From contig JADJCH010000008.1 in NCBI GenBank assembly GCA_016703325.1, forward strand, positions 62,001-126,000: 64,000 bases of DNA. Direction: 5' to 3'. This stretch comes from Burkholderiales bacterium (lineage in GTDB: Bacteria; Pseudomonadota; Gammaproteobacteria; Burkholderiales; Burkholderiaceae_C). How positions within the stretch are numbered: position 1 is the stretch's first letter; every line of letters begins with the position of its first letter. Below the pieces are notes generated by a model, which saw only the letters and a list, made by a program, of their open reading frames with translations, ran no database searches and was not told the DNA's origin. This document shows positions 25,235 to 33,925 of this stretch, piece by piece. The position numbers and the translations under genes are program-made.

Positions 25235-26383
25235 TCATCCTTTGAGCTTGGTGCCCGGCCGGGGCGCCCCCACCGACGCGCCGAAGCGGGATTCCCACAG
25301 CCCGTCGAAGGCGCCCAGGTCGTAGCCCAGCGGAAACAGCGCCGCCCCGGCGAGGCCCTGCGCCTGCAGCCAGTCCAGCTTGGCGGCCAGGCTGGTTTCG
25401 TCCTCGTACCAGCCCTGCTGCCACTGCCCCTGGGCATCCCGGTAGGTGTAGAAGGGCGAGCCACTGGCCGCGTCGCGCTGGGCGCCGTGGCGCGCCGCCT
25501 GCTCCCGCGCGTTCAGGCGGATCTCCGGCAGCAGCGCCGCATCCACGCGCGCATAGCTGGTGGTGCGCGCCTTGCCGACGGTGGCCGCGCGCGGCTGTGG
25601 CCCCACCACCGGCCACTCGTAGCCGTACAACGGCAGGCTGAACAGCAGCTTGTGCCGCGGCCAGCCCAGCCCCAGGTGGTGCGCCAGGGCCTGCGGCCAG
25701 GTCAGCGCGTCCGGCCCCTGCAGCGGCGCCAGCGGGCCGGCCTGGCGGCTGGCGGGGTGGTGGTAGTCGTAGCCCTGCACCACCAGGTGGTCCAGCAGCG
25801 GCACCAGCTCGGCGTCGTACAGGTCCACCGCCGCGCCCACCGGGCCGAAGGCACTCAGCCCCACACCGGCGGGCAGGTCCTGGCGCAGCCGCTCGCACAG
25901 CAGCCGCACACCGGCCTTGGCGGCTGGGGAGATCGGTTCGTAGACCTCGATGTCCAGCTGCAGGTCGTCCACCTCCCGGGCCAGGGCCAGCAGCTCCTGC
26001 AGCAGGCGCTGCCGGTGGGCCTCGCGGGTGAACAGCGTCTCCAGCGCTGCCGGGGACGACAGGAACAGCGTCAGGTCAAAGCGCCCCCCTTGTTGGCGCA
26101 CGCGCCGGCGCAGTTCGGCCCAGTCCCGCGGCCAGCCTCGCCGCTCGGGCAGGCGGCCATCGGCGGCGATGTCCAGGGCAAACAGGCTGACCCGGTCGAG
26201 CAGGTCCAGCCGCAGGCGCCGCCAGTGCTGGCGCATCCACCAGGGGTGGTAGCCCCAGCAGCGCAGGCGCTGAGTCGGCGCCACCGCCGGGACGGCCACA
26301 GCCGGCCAGGGGGCTGCCCCGAGCGCCAGAGCGCCCAGCCAGTCGCGCCGGCGCCAGGGCCGCGGCGCAGACGGGCGGCTCAA
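25235..26383 (-). CDS. GH18-like (chitinase/chitinase-like) glycoside hydrolase, exported
   Basis: The 382-residue protein has a Tat-like N-terminus (RRRDWLGALALGAAPWPAVAV) and a TIM-barrel pattern. The active-site strand reads DDLQLDIE, so the last Asp and Glu of the GH18 DxxDxDxE motif are kept while the middle Asp is Gln. Other supporting segments are YDYHHP and LLFSLPLYGYEW. It may trim or remodel the amino-sugar polymer made by the convergent operon, 15 bp away. Alternatively it is a peptidoglycan- or spore-type GH18 homologue. Activity is uncertain because of the altered motif. Confidence 0.72.
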   Translation of the reverse strand: MSRPSAPRPWRRRDWLGALALGAAPWPAVAVPAVAPTQRLRCWGYHPWWMRQHWRRLRLDLLDRVSLFALDIAADGRLPERRGWPRDWAELRRRVRQQGGRFDLTLFLSSPAALETLFTREAHRQRLLQELLALAREVDDLQLDIEVYEPISPAAKAGVRLLCERLRQDLPAGVGLSAFGPVGAAVDLYDAELVPLLDHLVVQGYDYHHPASRQAGPLAPLQGPDALTWPQALAHHLGLGWPRHKLLFSLPLYGYEWPVVGPQPRAATVGKARTTSYARVDAALLPEIRLNAREQAARHGAQRDAASGSPFYTYRDAQGQWQQGWYEDETSLAAKLDWLQAQGLAGAALFPLGYDLGAFDGLWESRFGASVGAPRPGTKLKG

Positions 26384-26494
26384 GCGCAGGGCAGCCGGCG
26401 CGGGGCTGCGGAAGGGGGCGGGGCGAAGCGGTTCATGGAAAAAGTGAAAATCTTACCTGCCCGGTCCCGGCGGGCCCTCCGGCTCCACGCAGCC

Positions 26495-27205
26495 TCACCA
26501 GGCTTGCAGACGCTGCGCCAGCAACTGGTCGGTCTGCCGGGTCACCGAGGCGTCGATCACCTCCAGTGCCGGCGGCCGGATCAGCGTGCGGGCCTGGGCC
26601 TCGCTGCCTTCCAGCCAGTGGGCCCAGTCGGCCGGCTCCAGCGCCACCACCGAGCGTTTGTCCTGCGCATCCGGCGGCAGCTTGGGGTCCGGTTTGTGCA
26701 GCCGCCCCAGCAGCGGATGGCCGTCGCAGTTGCAGGTGATCAGGGTGTAGCTCGGCACGCACCCACCGGTGTGCGGGTCGGTCCATTCCGACCACAAACC
26801 GGCCAGCGCCCAGGGAGCCCCGTCGGCGCGGCGCAGCTGCCACCAGATGTTCCGGCCGGTCTCCCAGTTGGGCTCCTGGTACCAGGCCGCCGGGATGAGG
26901 CAGCGCCGGCCGCGCGCCCAGGCCTCGCGGTAGCTCCACTTCTCGGCCAGCGTCTCGGCCCGGGCGTTGTTGGTGAGGATGGCACGAGACTGCGGTCGCC
27001 GCGTGCGGCTGCCCGGGGCAATCATGCCCCACTGCCCACCCAGGCACTCCAGCCCGTCGGCCGCCAGCCCCATCGGCCCCGGTCGCAGGAAAGCGCCCCA
27101 GCCGAAGGGGCCCACCGCAACGGCACGGTGGTCCTCACCCCGCAGCCGCGCGCGGAAGTGGCGCTCCAGGTCGTCCTTCGGGGTCATCTGGTAGAGGTTG
27201 CACAT
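26495..27205 (-). CDS. SRAP-domain protein (HMCES/YedK family)
   Basis: The 236-residue protein starts MCNLY, giving the N-terminal Cys2 that forms a covalent link to abasic sites in single-stranded DNA. It keeps the NARAET motif and RCLIPAAWYQEP, where the Glu is catalytic. The usual HxRMP histidine region appears as LHKPDPKLP. It protects abasic sites during replication. The first Met fits the family exactly. Single gene, divergent from the isomerase gene. Confidence 0.88.
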   Translation of the reverse strand: MCNLYQMTPKDDLERHFRARLRGEDHRAVAVGPFGWGAFLRPGPMGLAADGLECLGGQWGMIAPGSRTRRPQSRAILTNNARAETLAEKWSYREAWARGRRCLIPAAWYQEPNWETGRNIWWQLRRADGAPWALAGLWSEWTDPHTGGCVPSYTLITCNCDGHPLLGRLHKPDPKLPPDAQDKRSVVALEPADWAHWLEGSEAQARTLIRPPALEVIDASVTRQTDQLLAQRLQAW

Positions 27206-27300
27206 GGCAGTGGCTGCGACAACGCTTCAGCGGGCAGTACAGACGGGATCGATGCTAGTGGCGCTGTGCCGGGAGCCGCGAGTTTCCGGACAATCTCCCC

Positions 27301-28182
27301 ATGCCCCGCTTCGCCGCCAACCTGACCCTGCTCTACAACGAGCTGCCTTTCCTGGACCGTTTCGCGGCTGCCGCCGAAGACGGCTTTCAGGGTGTGGAAT
27401 GCCTGTTCCCCTACGAACACCCGGCCGCCGAACTCGCTACCCGGCTCCGGGGCGAAGGCCTGCAGCAGGTGCTGTTCAACGCTCCGCCGGGCGATTGGGC
27501 CGCGGGGGAACGCGGCATCGCCTGCCTGCCGGGGCGGGAGGCAGAGTTCCGCGGCGGCTTCCTGCATGCGCTGGAGTACGCGCAGCTGCTGGACTGTCCC
27601 CGGCTGCATGTGCTGGCCGGCATCGCCCCGGCCGACCGGCCCCGCGCCGAGGTGCAGGCCACCTACGAGGCCAATCTGGCCTGGGCAGCGCAGCAGGCCG
27701 CTCCGCTGGGCCGGCAGGTGCTGATCGAGCCGATCAACCCGCGCGACTTCCCCGGCTACCTGCTCAACCGCCAGGACGAGGCGCACCGCATCGTGCAGAC
27801 GCTGGGCGCGCCCAACCTCAAGGTGCAGTTCGATCTGTACCACGCACAGATCGTGGAAGGTGACCTGGCCTGCCGGATCCGCCAGGACCTGCCCACCGGC
27901 CGTGTGGCCCACTTCCAGATCGCCGGCGTGCCGCAGCGACATGAACCCGACCTGGGGGAGGTGCACTACCCCTACCTGTTCGATGTCATCGACGAAGTGG
28001 CAGCCGCCTGCGGCTGGCAGGGCTGGGTCGGCTGCGAATACCGCCCGGCGCGCGGCCCGGTACCGGGTGGCACGCGCGCCGGGCTGGGCTGGCTGTGGGC
28101 CGCCCCAGCCCCTGGCCGTCAGTCGCCGAGATCCGCCCCTCCAGCCCAGGGCAGGTCCACCAGCCCGGCCGGGCAGGCGTAG
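27301..28182 (+). CDS. hyi: Hydroxypyruvate isomerase family protein
   Basis: The 293-residue TIM-barrel protein begins MPRFAANLTLLYNELPFLDRF and contains LIEPINPRDFPGY and VQFDLYHAQIVEG, signatures of Hyi/OtnI. It interconverts hydroxypyruvate and tartronate semialdehyde (Hyi) or acts on 2-oxo-tetronate (OtnI). The family is usually about 260 residues; the last 30 residues here are Pro/Ser-rich and overlap the end of the convergent ABC gene by 64 bp, so the tail may be an extension of recent origin. No glycerate pathway genes are adjacent. Confidence 0.85.
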   Translation: MPRFAANLTLLYNELPFLDRFAAAAEDGFQGVECLFPYEHPAAELATRLRGEGLQQVLFNAPPGDWAAGERGIACLPGREAEFRGGFLHALEYAQLLDCPRLHVLAGIAPADRPRAEVQATYEANLAWAAQQAAPLGRQVLIEPINPRDFPGYLLNRQDEAHRIVQTLGAPNLKVQFDLYHAQIVEGDLACRIRQDLPTGRVAHFQIAGVPQRHEPDLGEVHYPYLFDVIDEVAAACGWQGWVGCEYRPARGPVPGGTRAGLGWLWAAPAPGRQSPRSAPPAQGRSTSPAGQA

Positions 28183-28778
28183 TCGGCGATCACCCAGCAG
28201 CGTGCTGTCTGCTGCGCCGCCTCCTCCAGCAGTTCGTTCAGGATGCGGCCGGAGCGCCCGTCCAGCGCCGCCCAGGGCGTGTCCAGCAGCGTCAGCTCCG
28301 CCCCGCTGGCGGCAGCCCCCACCAGGCCCACCTTGCGACGGCTGCCGGCCGAGAGCATGTACATGGGTTTGCCCAGATGCTCCTGCAGCCCGAAGGCCTC
28401 CACCAGGGCCTGTGCGACCTGCGACTGCCAGAGGGGATACCGACGGCTGCGCTGCTCCAGCCAGTCCTGCGCGATCACCGGGTCGTGGTCGGCATCGGCG
28501 GCCACCTCGTACCAGAGCGTCGAGCTCTGCCGCAGCATCTGGCCGCGGGAGGCCGGCAGCTCTCCAGCCAGCACACGCAACAGGGTGGTCTTGCCGCTGC
28601 CCTCGCCGCCCTGCAACAGGTTCAGGCCAGGCCGCAGCGCAAAGGACAGTCCGGCCTGGATGCGCCCGTTGGGCAGACACAGCGTGACATCGCGCAGTTC
28701 GATGGTGGGCGGCAGGGAGCGGGCAGGGGCGGCACAACGGGACGAATCGGCAGAGGGCATGTCTGAAGGGTGCAGCAC
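28119..28778 (-). CDS. Orphan ABC-type ATPase with degenerate catalytic motifs
   Basis: The 219-residue protein is a single ABC nucleotide-binding domain (CcmA-like size). Walker A is normal (GGEGSGKTT). The signature is LSAGSRRKV instead of LSGGQ. Walker B reads LTLLDTPWA, so the catalytic Glu is Thr. The H-loop position reads VIADYA with no His. It can probably bind ATP but hydrolyse it poorly. No permease gene is paired with it; the next gene is a complete SbmA-type transporter on the other strand, sharing the upstream region. Confidence 0.7.
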   Translation of the reverse strand: MLHPSDMPSADSSRCAAPARSLPPTIELRDVTLCLPNGRIQAGLSFALRPGLNLLQGGEGSGKTTLLRVLAGELPASRGQMLRQSSTLWYEVAADADHDPVIAQDWLEQRSRRYPLWQSQVAQALVEAFGLQEHLGKPMYMLSAGSRRKVGLVGAAASGAELTLLDTPWAALDGRSGRILNELLEEAAQQTARCWVIADYACPAGLVDLPWAGGADLGD

Positions 28779-28853
28779 GGGACGGTCAAGGAACGGGCCC
28801 GGTGGACGGGCAGCGCAACAGCGGCATCATGCGCGACCTGAAAGGATGTCGGG

Positions 28854-30638
28854 ATGAACTGGTCACAACAAGGGATCGAAAGCCTGGTCTGGATCGGCCA
28901 GACCTACCTGCTGTCATTGCTGGGCACCCTGCTGGTCGGGGCGGTGCTGGTGCGCATCACGGTGTGGGGCCGGCAGTTCTGGCGTCTGGCGGGGGAGTAC
29001 TTCCGCCTGCGACGCGACGCTCGCCCGGTGCTGATGGCCGCTGGCGTGCTGCTGCTGGCCATCGCAGGGGTGCGGCTGAATGTGCTGCTGTCCTACTGGA
29101 GCAACGGTTTCTACGATGCGGTGCAGGCGCTCAACGCGGACCAGTTCTGGTTCTACATGGGCCTGTTTGCCCTGCTGGCCACGGTCCACGTCGCCCGGGT
29201 GCTGCTGAACTTCCTGCTCAGCCAGACCTTCGAGATCCACTGGCGCACCTGGATGAACGAGCGGCTCACCGACGTGTGGCTGGCCGACAGCGCCTACTAC
29301 CGGGAGCGCTTCCTGCCCCGGCCGATCGACAACCCGGACCAGCGCATCCAGATCGACATCACCAGCTTCGTCAGCTCATCGCGTTCGCTGGCCATCGGAG
29401 CGGTGGAGGCGCTGGTGTCGCTGGTGAGTTTCACGCTGATCCTGTGGAACCTCTCCGGGCCGCTCAGCCTGAGCGGGGTGGAGATCCCGCGCGCCATGGT
29501 GTTCCTGGTGTACCTGTACGTCATCGTGGCCAGCGTGATCGCCTTCAAGCTGGGGCGCCCGTTGATCCGCCTGAACTTCCTGAACGAGAAGCTCACCGCC
29601 GACTTCCGCTACGCGCTGGTGCGGGTGCGTGAGTACGCGGAGAACATTGCCTTCTACCGCGGCGAGGGGGTGGAGAAGTCGGCCCTGGGCCGGCGCTTCG
29701 GCGCGCTCATCGACAACACCTGGTCGCTGGTGTTCCGCTCGATGAAGTTCGACGGCTTCAACCTGGCCATCAGCCAGGCGGCGGTGGTGTTTCCCTTCTT
29801 GCTGCAGGCGCAACGCTTCTTCTCCGGCGCCATCAAGCTGGGGGATGTGATGCAGACCTCTCAGGCCTTCGGGCAGGTGCAGGATGCGCTGTCCTTCTTC
29901 CGCAGCTCCTACGACAGCTTTGCGCGCTATCGGGCGGTGCTGGAGCGCCTGAGCGGCTTCAACGAAGCGGCCGATGAGGCCCGCGCGCTGCCCGGCGTGG
30001 CGGTGCAGCCCTGTGCGGACCGCCTGGAGATTGAGGCCCTGGAGGTGCGGCGCCCGAACGGGCAGGTGCTGATCCAGGACCTGTCGCTCCACCTGCAGCC
30101 CGGCGATGCCCTGCTGGTGCAAGGCGCCTCCGGTGCCGGCAAGACCACGCTGCTGCGTGCGCTGGCGGGCCTGTGGCCGTATGCGAGCGGCCGGCTTGCG
30201 GCCCCAACGGGTGACGAGGCCCTGTTCCTGCCCCAGCGCACCTACCTGCCGCTGGGCAGCCTGCGCGCCGCGCTGGCCTACCCCGACGCCGATGCGGACG
30301 AGACCCGGATGCGACTGGTGCTGCAGCAGGTGCAGCTGGCCCACCTGCTCGACCGACTGGACGAGGAGGCCGACTGGTCACACACCCTCTCGGTGGGTGA
30401 GCAGCAGCGCCTGGCCTTCGCGCGCGCCCTGCTCAAGCGCCCTCGCCTGATCTACCTGGACGAAGCCAGCTCCGCCATGGACGAAGGTCTGGAGCATGCG
30501 ATGTACAGCCTGCTGCGGCGCGAGCTGCCGCAGGCCATCGTGGTCAGCGTGGGTCACCGCAGCACCCTGCACAGCTTCCATTCCCGCCGGCTGTTCCTGC
30601 TGGGCGGGTCGCGCTGGGCGCTGGAAGACCTCGGTTGA
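28854..30638 (+). CDS. SbmA/BacA-type ABC transporter (membrane and ATPase domains fused)
   Basis: The 594-residue protein has about six membrane segments in residues 1-330, containing the SbmA/BacA family region (IHWRTWMNERLTDVWLADSAYYR, DNPDQRIQIDI), and a C-terminal ATPase domain: Walker A GASGAGKTTLL, signature LSVGEQQR, Walker B LIYLDEAS, H-loop SVGHRS. All catalytic residues are intact. Relatives (YddA, Rv1819c) import peptides or cobalamin. Substrate not visible. Confidence 0.85.
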   Translation: MNWSQQGIESLVWIGQTYLLSLLGTLLVGAVLVRITVWGRQFWRLAGEYFRLRRDARPVLMAAGVLLLAIAGVRLNVLLSYWSNGFYDAVQALNADQFWFYMGLFALLATVHVARVLLNFLLSQTFEIHWRTWMNERLTDVWLADSAYYRERFLPRPIDNPDQRIQIDITSFVSSSRSLAIGAVEALVSLVSFTLILWNLSGPLSLSGVEIPRAMVFLVYLYVIVASVIAFKLGRPLIRLNFLNEKLTADFRYALVRVREYAENIAFYRGEGVEKSALGRRFGALIDNTWSLVFRSMKFDGFNLAISQAAVVFPFLLQAQRFFSGAIKLGDVMQTSQAFGQVQDALSFFRSSYDSFARYRAVLERLSGFNEAADEARALPGVAVQPCADRLEIEALEVRRPNGQVLIQDLSLHLQPGDALLVQGASGAGKTTLLRALAGLWPYASGRLAAPTGDEALFLPQRTYLPLGSLRAALAYPDADADETRMRLVLQQVQLAHLLDRLDEEADWSHTLSVGEQQRLAFARALLKRPRLIYLDEASSAMDEGLEHAMYSLLRRELPQAIVVSVGHRSTLHSFHSRRLFLLGGSRWALEDLG

Positions 30639-30678
30639 CCTGCCGTCGGCCGGGCGCCGCAGCCCGACCGCCGCCGGT

Positions 30679-31899
30679 TCACCAGCTGGATTCGCGCTCC
30701 GGCGTCGCGCCGATCTTGTGGATGGAAAGGTCGGCGCCTTCGTATTCTTCCTCCTGGCTCAGCCTCAGGCCGACAAAGGCCTTCAGGGCGCCGTACACCC
30801 CAAAGCCACCCACGAGTGCCCAGCCGATGGCCATCAGCGTGCCGATCAGCTGGCTCACCAGGCTCACCCCACCCAGCCCTCCGAGGGCGGTCTGGCCGAA
30901 GATGCCGCAGGCGATGCCGCCCCAGGCGCCGCACAGACCGTGCAGCGGCCACACACCCAGCACGTCGTCGATCTTCCAGCGGTTCTGGGTCAGGGTGAAC
31001 AGCTGCACGAAGATGGCACCGGCCACCGCCCCCACCACCAGCGCACCGGCGGGGTGCATCAGGTCCGAGCCGGCACACACCGCCACCAGGCCGGCCAGCG
31101 GGCCGTTGTAGGCGAAGCCCGGGTCATTGCGGCCCATCAACGTGGCCACCAGCGTGCCGCCCACCATCGCCATCAGCGAGTTGACCGCCACCAGACCGGA
31201 GATCTTGTCCAGGGTCTGCGCGCTCATGACGTTGAAGCCGAACCAGCCCACCGCCAACACCCAGGCCCCCAGCGCCAGGAAGGGGATGCTGGAGGGCGGG
31301 TGTGCGCTCATCACGTGTTTTCCGGAGCTGTCCTTGCGGTAGCGACCGGCACGTGCGCCCAGCAGCAGCACCGCGGTCAGCCCCAACCAACCTCCGACCG
31401 CATGCACCACCACGCTGCCGGCGAAGTCGTGGAACTCGGCACCGAAACTGGCCTTCAACCAGGCCTGCACACCGAAATGCTGGTTCCAGGCGATGCCTTC
31501 AAAGAAGGGATACACAAAACCCACCAGCACCGCCGTGGCAATGAGCTGCGGGCCGAAGCGGGCCCGCTCGGCGATGCCGCCGGAGATGATGGCGGGAATG
31601 GCGGCTGCAAAGGTCAGCAGGAAGAAGAACTTCACCAGCTCGTAGCCGTTCTTGGCGGCCAGCACCTCCGCACCGGTGAAGAAGCTGGTGCCATAGGCCA
31701 CCGCATAACCGACAAAGAAGTAGGCGATGGTGGACACGGCGAAGTCCACCAGGATCTTCACCAGGGCATTGACCTGGTTCTTCTTGCGCACGGTGCCCAG
31801 CTCCAGGAAGGCGAAACCGGCGTGCATCGCAAGCACCATGATGGCGCCCAGCAGGATGAACAGGGCGTTGGCGCCCTGCAGGAGGGTGTTGTTGTCCAT
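30679..31899 (-). CDS. amt: Ammonium transporter
   Basis: This 406-residue membrane protein matches the Amt/Mep/Rh family: GFAFLELGTVRKKNQVNAL, the pore-lining DFAGSVVVHAVGG with its histidine, WFGFNVMSA and HGLCGAWGGIACGIFG with the second histidine of the pore pair. Start at the ATG at 31899 (MDNNTLLQGANALF); a longer upstream frame covers the promoter. No glnK is adjacent. A sigma54-type promoter and an NtrC-type site lie upstream (separate entries), indicating nitrogen-starvation control. Confidence 0.92.
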   Translation of the reverse strand: MDNNTLLQGANALFILLGAIMVLAMHAGFAFLELGTVRKKNQVNALVKILVDFAVSTIAYFFVGYAVAYGTSFFTGAEVLAAKNGYELVKFFFLLTFAAAIPAIISGGIAERARFGPQLIATAVLVGFVYPFFEGIAWNQHFGVQAWLKASFGAEFHDFAGSVVVHAVGGWLGLTAVLLLGARAGRYRKDSSGKHVMSAHPPSSIPFLALGAWVLAVGWFGFNVMSAQTLDKISGLVAVNSLMAMVGGTLVATLMGRNDPGFAYNGPLAGLVAVCAGSDLMHPAGALVVGAVAGAIFVQLFTLTQNRWKIDDVLGVWPLHGLCGAWGGIACGIFGQTALGGLGGVSLVSQLIGTLMAIGWALVGGFGVYGALKAFVGLRLSQEEEYEGADLSIHKIGATPERESSW

Positions 31900-31967
31900 G
31901 CGGGTGGGTTGGTTGGGGGGACGGCCGCAGCGGTGCGGCGCACCGGTTTCAGGCTGCGCGCACCAGC

Positions 31968-31984
31968 AAGCAACTTGTGTACCC
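31968..31984 (-). promoter_or_regulatory. Sigma54 (-24/-12) promoter for amt
   Basis: Read on the minus strand the sequence is GGGTACACAAGTTGCTT. It has GG (31983-31982) and GC (31971-31970) separated by exactly ten bases, plus TTGC, matching the consensus TGGCACN5TTGC at the key positions. It lies about 70 bp upstream of the amt start. Confidence 0.7.
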
Positions 31985-32034
31985 GCCATGGTGCACTCAG
32001 TTCCCCTGCTGAATCGCTTGCGCACCAATTTGAA

Positions 32035-32052
32035 TGCACCTTGTTGGTGCTT
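32035..32052. promoter_or_regulatory. NtrC-type binding site upstream of amt
   Basis: TGCACCTTGTTGGTGCTT contains GCACC-N5-GGTGC (32036-32050), a perfect NtrC half-site pair, about 65 bp upstream of the sigma54 elements. A second GCACC half-site lies at 32022-32026. The 31900-32317 interval otherwise holds no gene. Confidence 0.68.
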
Positions 32053-32317
32053 GTGGCAACGATCCCAGCCCGATTTTTGTGCGGACGCACCGCAATGGCG
32101 CCTCCTCGGCCATGCCCCAATCAGCGCCAGGAAAACGCGGCTGCCGACTCCTTCCACCGGCGGCGACCGGCTAGAATGCGTCTGGTCGGGGCCGTTCCAG
32201 TCCGCCCCGGCAGTCAGTTCTGACACTCCCCTCCACGCTTCGGCCCACCGACTGGCTCCCTCACCCCGAGGGGCTGTGACCGAAGACGGGCCGCCCGAGT
32301 GCGGTCAACACCCATCC

Positions 32318-33925
32318 ATGACCTTTGACGACCTGGGCCTGGCCCAGCCGATTCTTCGCGCCGTGCGCGAGGAAGGCTACGAAGTTCCCACGCCGATCCA
32401 GCAGCAGGCGATTCCCGCCGTGCTCGCGGGTGGCGACCTGCTCGCCGGCGCACAGACCGGCACCGGCAAGACCGCCGGCTTCACCCTGCCGCTGCTTCAG
32501 CGGCTGAGCAGCAGCCCCGCCGCGAAGGACGCACGGGGGCGCACCGCCATCCGCGCCCTCATCCTCACCCCCACCCGCGAACTCGCCGCGCAGGTGGAGG
32601 AAAGCGTGCGTACCTACGGCAAGCACCTGCCGCAGATCAGCAGCATGGTGATGTTCGGCGGCGTCGGCATGGGCCCGCAGATCGACAAGCTGCGCCGCGG
32701 CGTGGACATCCTGGTGGCCACACCCGGGCGCCTGCTGGACCACCATCAGCAGGGCACGCTGGACCTCAGCCGGGTGGAGTTCTTTGTCCTGGACGAGGCC
32801 GACCGCATGTTGGACATGGGCTTCATCCACGACATCAAGAAGGTGCTGGCCATCGTACCGGCCAAGAAGCAGAGCCTGCTGTTCTCCGCCACCTTCAGCG
32901 ACGAGATCAAGACCCTGGCCGACCGGCTGCTGAACAAGCCGCAGGTCATCGAGGTGGCGCGCCGCAACACCACCGCCGAGACCATCGCACAGAAGGTGAT
33001 CCCGGTCGGGCGCGAGCGAAAAAAGGACCTCCTGGCGCACCTGATCCAGAGCCAGGACTGGCACCAGGTGCTGGTGTTCACCCGCATGAAGCACGGCGCC
33101 AACCGGCTCACCGAGTACCTGAACAAGGTGGGCATCACTGCGATGGCCATCCACGGCAACAAGAGCCAGGGTGCACGCACCAAGGCGCTGGCCGAGTTCA
33201 AGAGCGGCGAGCTGGCGGTGCTGGTGGCCACCGACATCGCGGCGCGCGGCATCGACATCGACCAGCTGCCGCACGTGATCAACTTCGAGCTGCCCAACGT
33301 GCCGGAGGACTACGTGCACCGCATCGGTCGCACCGGCCGGGCCGGCGCGCAGGGCGAGGCGCTGTCGCTGGTCTGCGTGGACGAGGAAGGCTTCCTGGCC
33401 GACATCGAGAAGCTCATCAAACGCAGCATTCCGCGTGAGGTGGTCAAGGGCTTCGAGCCGGACCCCAGCGAGCGGCCGGAGCCCATCCTGCTGGGCCGGC
33501 GCACGCTCAACGGCTCGGCCAACCGCGGCGGTGCCCGCCCGGGTGGCTCTGGCCGCAAGGACGGCGGGCCGCGCCCGGGCACGTCACCGCAGGGTGGCCG
33601 CCCGGCCCGTCCGCAGTCCGCTGGCCCCTCCGGTTCCCATGCGGGCGGTCGGCCGGCCGCCTCAGGCTCGGCAGGCCCCAAGGGACCGCAGACTCAGGCG
33701 CCCAAGGCGGGTGCGGCGCCCAAACCTCAACGCCCCGGCGGCCCGCCGTCGGGTAGCGGGGGTCAGAGCAACGGTGCTCAAGGCCGTTCGGCCAACGCCG
33801 GTCAGCGCCCTGCGCAGGGACAAAACTCCGGGCGTGGGCAAGGTACGTCTCAGGGACGCGGCCAGGGTCAGCGCAGTTCGACAGCGGCGCTCACACGACC
33901 CGGTTCGGGCTCCCGCTCGAACTGA
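32318..33925 (+). CDS. rhlE: DEAD-box RNA helicase RhlE-like
   Basis: The 535-residue helicase has the Q motif (FDDLGLAQPILRAV...PTPIQQQAIP), Walker A AQTGTGKT, PTRELAAQ, DEAD (VLDEADRMLDMGF), SAT (FSATFS) and HRIGRTGRAG. A long Gly/Pro/Ser/Arg-rich tail (about residues 390-535) is typical of RhlE in betaproteobacteria and binds RNA. Start at the ATG at 32318. It remodels RNA during ribosome assembly or RNA turnover. Its 3' end overlaps the convergent GNAT gene by 35 bp. Confidence 0.9.
   Translation: MTFDDLGLAQPILRAVREEGYEVPTPIQQQAIPAVLAGGDLLAGAQTGTGKTAGFTLPLLQRLSSSPAAKDARGRTAIRALILTPTRELAAQVEESVRTYGKHLPQISSMVMFGGVGMGPQIDKLRRGVDILVATPGRLLDHHQQGTLDLSRVEFFVLDEADRMLDMGFIHDIKKVLAIVPAKKQSLLFSATFSDEIKTLADRLLNKPQVIEVARRNTTAETIAQKVIPVGRERKKDLLAHLIQSQDWHQVLVFTRMKHGANRLTEYLNKVGITAMAIHGNKSQGARTKALAEFKSGELAVLVATDIAARGIDIDQLPHVINFELPNVPEDYVHRIGRTGRAGAQGEALSLVCVDEEGFLADIEKLIKRSIPREVVKGFEPDPSERPEPILLGRRTLNGSANRGGARPGGSGRKDGGPRPGTSPQGGRPARPQSAGPSGSHAGGRPAASGSAGPKGPQTQAPKAGAAPKPQRPGGPPSGSGGQSNGAQGRSANAGQRPAQGQNSGRGQGTSQGRGQGQRSSTAALTRPGSGSRSN

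Noticed and set aside
28119..30638. Two ABC genes as one transporter
   Set aside because: They are on opposite strands, and the SbmA-type protein already contains its own complete ATPase domain.
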